DNA of 64,000 nt from assembly GCF_900091515.1 (NCBI RefSeq), contig NZ_LT607410.1, forward strand, positions 992,001 through 1,056,000, read 5' to 3'. This document shows, piece by piece, positions 62,421 through 64,000 of this stretch (the stretch's first letter is position 1; every line of letters begins with the position of its first letter). The translations under genes and the position numbers were made by a program. The notes under the pieces are model-generated. The model was not told the origin of the DNA, ran no database searches, and saw only the letters and a program-made list of their open reading frames with translations. The DNA is from Micromonospora purpureochromogenes (lineage in GTDB: Bacteria; Actinomycetota; Actinomycetes; Mycobacteriales; Micromonosporaceae).

Positions 62421-64000
62421 ATGAGCAGTGCCGCCGCGTTCTCGTACGCCCCCTTGCTGCCGACCGGTCCCGACCAGACGGAGTACCGCCTGGTCACCGA
62501 CGAGGGCGTCGATGTCGTCAACGGCCCGGGTGGCCGCCGGTTCCTCACCGTGGAGCCCGCCGCGCTGACCGCGCTGACCGCCGAGGCGATGCACGACATC
62601 GCCCACTTCCTGCGCCCCGCCCACCTGGCCCAGCTCCGGTCGATCATCGACGACCCGGCGGCCTCGCCGAACGACCGGTTCGTCGCGCTCGACCTGCTGC
62701 GCAACGCCAACATCGCCGCCGGTGGTGTGCTGCCGATGTGCCAGGACACCGGCACCGCGATCGTGATGGGCAAGCGCGGCCGGCACGTGCTCACCGACGG
62801 CGCCGACGCCGAGGCGATCTCCCGTGGTGTCTACCAGGCGTACACCCGGCTCAACCTGCGCTACTCGCAGCTCGCCCCGCTGACCATGTGGGACGAGCGG
62901 AACACCGGCAGCAACCTGCCGGCCCAGGTGGAGCTCTACGCCGAGGACCCGGACGGGCACCCGGACGCGTACAAGTTCCTCTTCATGGCCAAGGGGGGCG
63001 GCTCGGCCAACAAGTCCTACCTCTACCAGGAAACCAAGGCGCTGTTGAATCCGACGCGGATGATGCAGTTCCTGGAGGAGAAGCTGCGGCTCATCGGCAC
63101 CGCGGCCTGCCCGCCGTACCACCTGGCCATCGTCATCGGCGGCACCTCCGCCGAGTACGCCCTGAAGACCGCCAAGTACGCCTCGGCCAAGTACCTCGAC
63201 GCGCTGCCCACCTCCGGCTCGATGACCGCGCACGGCTTCCGGGACCTGGAGCTGGAGGCCCAGGTGCTGGAGCTGACCCGCAACTTCGGCATCGGCGCAC
63301 AGTTCGGCGGCCGGTACTTCTGCCACGACGTGCGGGTCGTCCGGCTGCCCCGGCACGGCGCCTCCTGCCCGGTGGCGATCGCCGTCTCCTGCTCGGCCGA
63401 CCGACAGGCGGTCGCCAAGATCACCCCGTCCGGCGTCTGGCTGGAGCGGCTGGAGACCGACCCGGCCCGGTTCCTGCCCGACGTCACCGACGAGACGCTG
63501 GACGCCGAACTGGTCGTCAAGGTGGACCTCAACCGGCCGATGGACGAGATCCGCGCCGAGCTGTCGAAGTACCCGGTGAAGACCCGGCTGTCGCTGACCG
63601 GTCCGCTGGTCGTCGCCCGGGACATCGCCCACGCGAAGATCGCCGAGCGGCTGGACGCGGGCGAGCCGATGCCGCAGTACCTGCGTGACCACGCCGTCTA
63701 CTACGCCGGCCCGGCCAAGACCCCGGAGGGCTACGCCTCCGGCTCGTTCGGCCCGACGACCGCCGGCCGGATGGACGCCTACGTGGAGAAGTTCCAGGCC
63801 GCCGGCGGCTCCCAGGTGATGCTCGCCAAGGGCAACCGCTCGGCCCAGGTCACCCGCTCCTGCCAGCAGCACGGCGGCTTCTACCTCGGCTCGATCGGCG
63901 GCCCGGCGGCCCGGCTCGCCCAGGACTGCATCAAGCACGTCGAGGTGCTCGAATACCCGGAGCTGGGCATGGAGGCGGTCTGGAAGATCCAGGTCGAGGA
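62421..64000 (+). CDS. Class I fumarate hydratase, 3' end outside the window
   Basis: The first 526 codons of an iron-sulfur (class I) fumarase are present; the frame is open to the window end. C107 in [10 protein letters not shown] is a cluster ligand, and further Cys lie in [21 protein letters not shown]. Other family segments are [40 protein letters not shown] and, in the C-terminal domain, [39 protein letters not shown] and [12 protein letters not shown]. It hydrates fumarate to malate in the TCA cycle and could use the fumarate released by FahA. The start is ATG 62421 with a TAGGCT box eight bases upstream. Confidence 0.95.
   Translation, partial: MSSAAAFSYAPLLPTGPDQTEYRLVTDEGVDVVNGPGGRRFLTVEPAALTALTAEAMHDIAHFLRPAHLAQLRSIIDDPAASPNDRFVALDLLRNANIAAGGVLPMCQDTGTAIVMGKRGRHVLTDGADAEAISRGVYQAYTRLNLRYSQLAPLTMWDERNTGSNLPAQVELYAEDPDGHPDAYKFLFMAKGGGSANKSYLYQETKALLNPTRMMQFLEEKLRLIGTAACPPYHLAIVIGGTSAEYALKTAKYASAKYLDALPTSGSMTAHGFRDLELEAQVLELTRNFGIGAQFGGRYFCHDVRVVRLPRHGASCPVAIAVSCSADRQAVAKITPSGVWLERLETDPARFLPDVTDETLDAELVVKVDLNRPMDEIRAELSKYPVKTRLSLTGPLVVARDIAHAKIAERLDAGEPMPQYLRDHAVYYAGPAKTPEGYASGSFGPTTAGRMDAYVEKFQAAGGSQVMLAKGNRSAQVTRSCQQHGGFYLGSIGGPAARLAQDCIKHVEVLEYPELGMEAVWKIQVE

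Overview
The window is very GC-rich chromosomal DNA from an actinobacterium, most likely a member of the Micromonosporaceae (Micromonospora-like). The evidence is the codon bias, the DUF397, DUF2520, DUF3180, Lsr2 and CarD genes, many leaderless genes with a TAnnnT box 6-8 nt before the start codon, and gene order. From folP to ispF the order (folP-folB-folK-DUF3180 ... DUF2520-panC-panD ... coaX-lysS-lsr2-clpC-mutY ... disA-radA-lpqE ... carD-ispD-ispF) matches the block I know from Mycobacterium tuberculosis around Rv3581c-Rv3608c. Genus-level assignment is inference.

Layout. 1-8924: end of an unrelated gene, then a minus-strand operon for a type IV secretion-like apparatus (VirB2-like pilin candidate, PrgI-like, VirB4 ATPase, VirB6-like, VirB8/TcpC-like, VirB1-like lytic enzyme with an M23 domain, one unknown) with no relaxase or coupling protein in view. 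9258-13949: folate genes folP, folB, folK and membrane proteins. 14077-15372: an IS110-family element whose non-coding left end carries two 8-nt segments matching the DNA on either side of the insertion, as expected of bridge-RNA target guides. 15379-18974: a glycine betaine/choline-type ABC transporter whose binding protein is circularly permuted. 19094-22872: a membrane/coiled-coil protein, a stand-alone nuoD and a MidA/NDUFAF7-like methyltransferase. 23057-30007: pantothenate (panC, panD, coaX) and NAD (nadB, nadC) genes. 30045-38990: a methyltransferase, lysS, lsr2, clpC, mutY, an ACT protein, def and a membrane protein. 39000-42621: disA, radA and an lpqE-like lipoprotein. 42763-46882: a small biosynthetic cluster (UbiA prenyltransferase, UbiG-like methyltransferase, acyl-CoA-dehydrogenase-like flavoprotein, type III polyketide synthase) placed between lpqE and carD. 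46892-50383: two membrane proteins, carD, ispD, ispF. 50390-60766: tyrosine catabolism (hmgA, unknown gene, fahA; hppD with two RDD proteins and an aminotransferase; divergent Lrp regulator), with three unrelated small genes inside. 60882-64000: a beta-propeller membrane protein and the 5' part of a class I fumarase that runs off the window.

How it works together. Folate, pantothenate/CoA and NAD cofactor synthesis, lysyl-tRNA charging, chromatin (Lsr2), proteolysis (ClpC), DNA repair and c-di-AMP signalling (MutY, RadA, DisA), transcription (CarD) and isoprenoid synthesis (IspD, IspF) form the conserved backbone. Accessory blocks (T4SS-like operon, IS110 plus osmolyte transporter, type III PKS cluster) sit at breaks in that backbone. 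Tyrosine would be transaminated, converted to homogentisate by HppD, cleaved by HmgA and finished by FahA. The usual maleylacetoacetate isomerase is not visible, and an unknown gene sits between hmgA and fahA.

The most unusual structural signal is a set of at least five short linker ORFs between co-directional genes. Each starts inside the upstream stop codon and ends inside the downstream start codon (4-bp NTGA overlaps at both ends). Two of them are made of dispersed or tandem repeat sequence.
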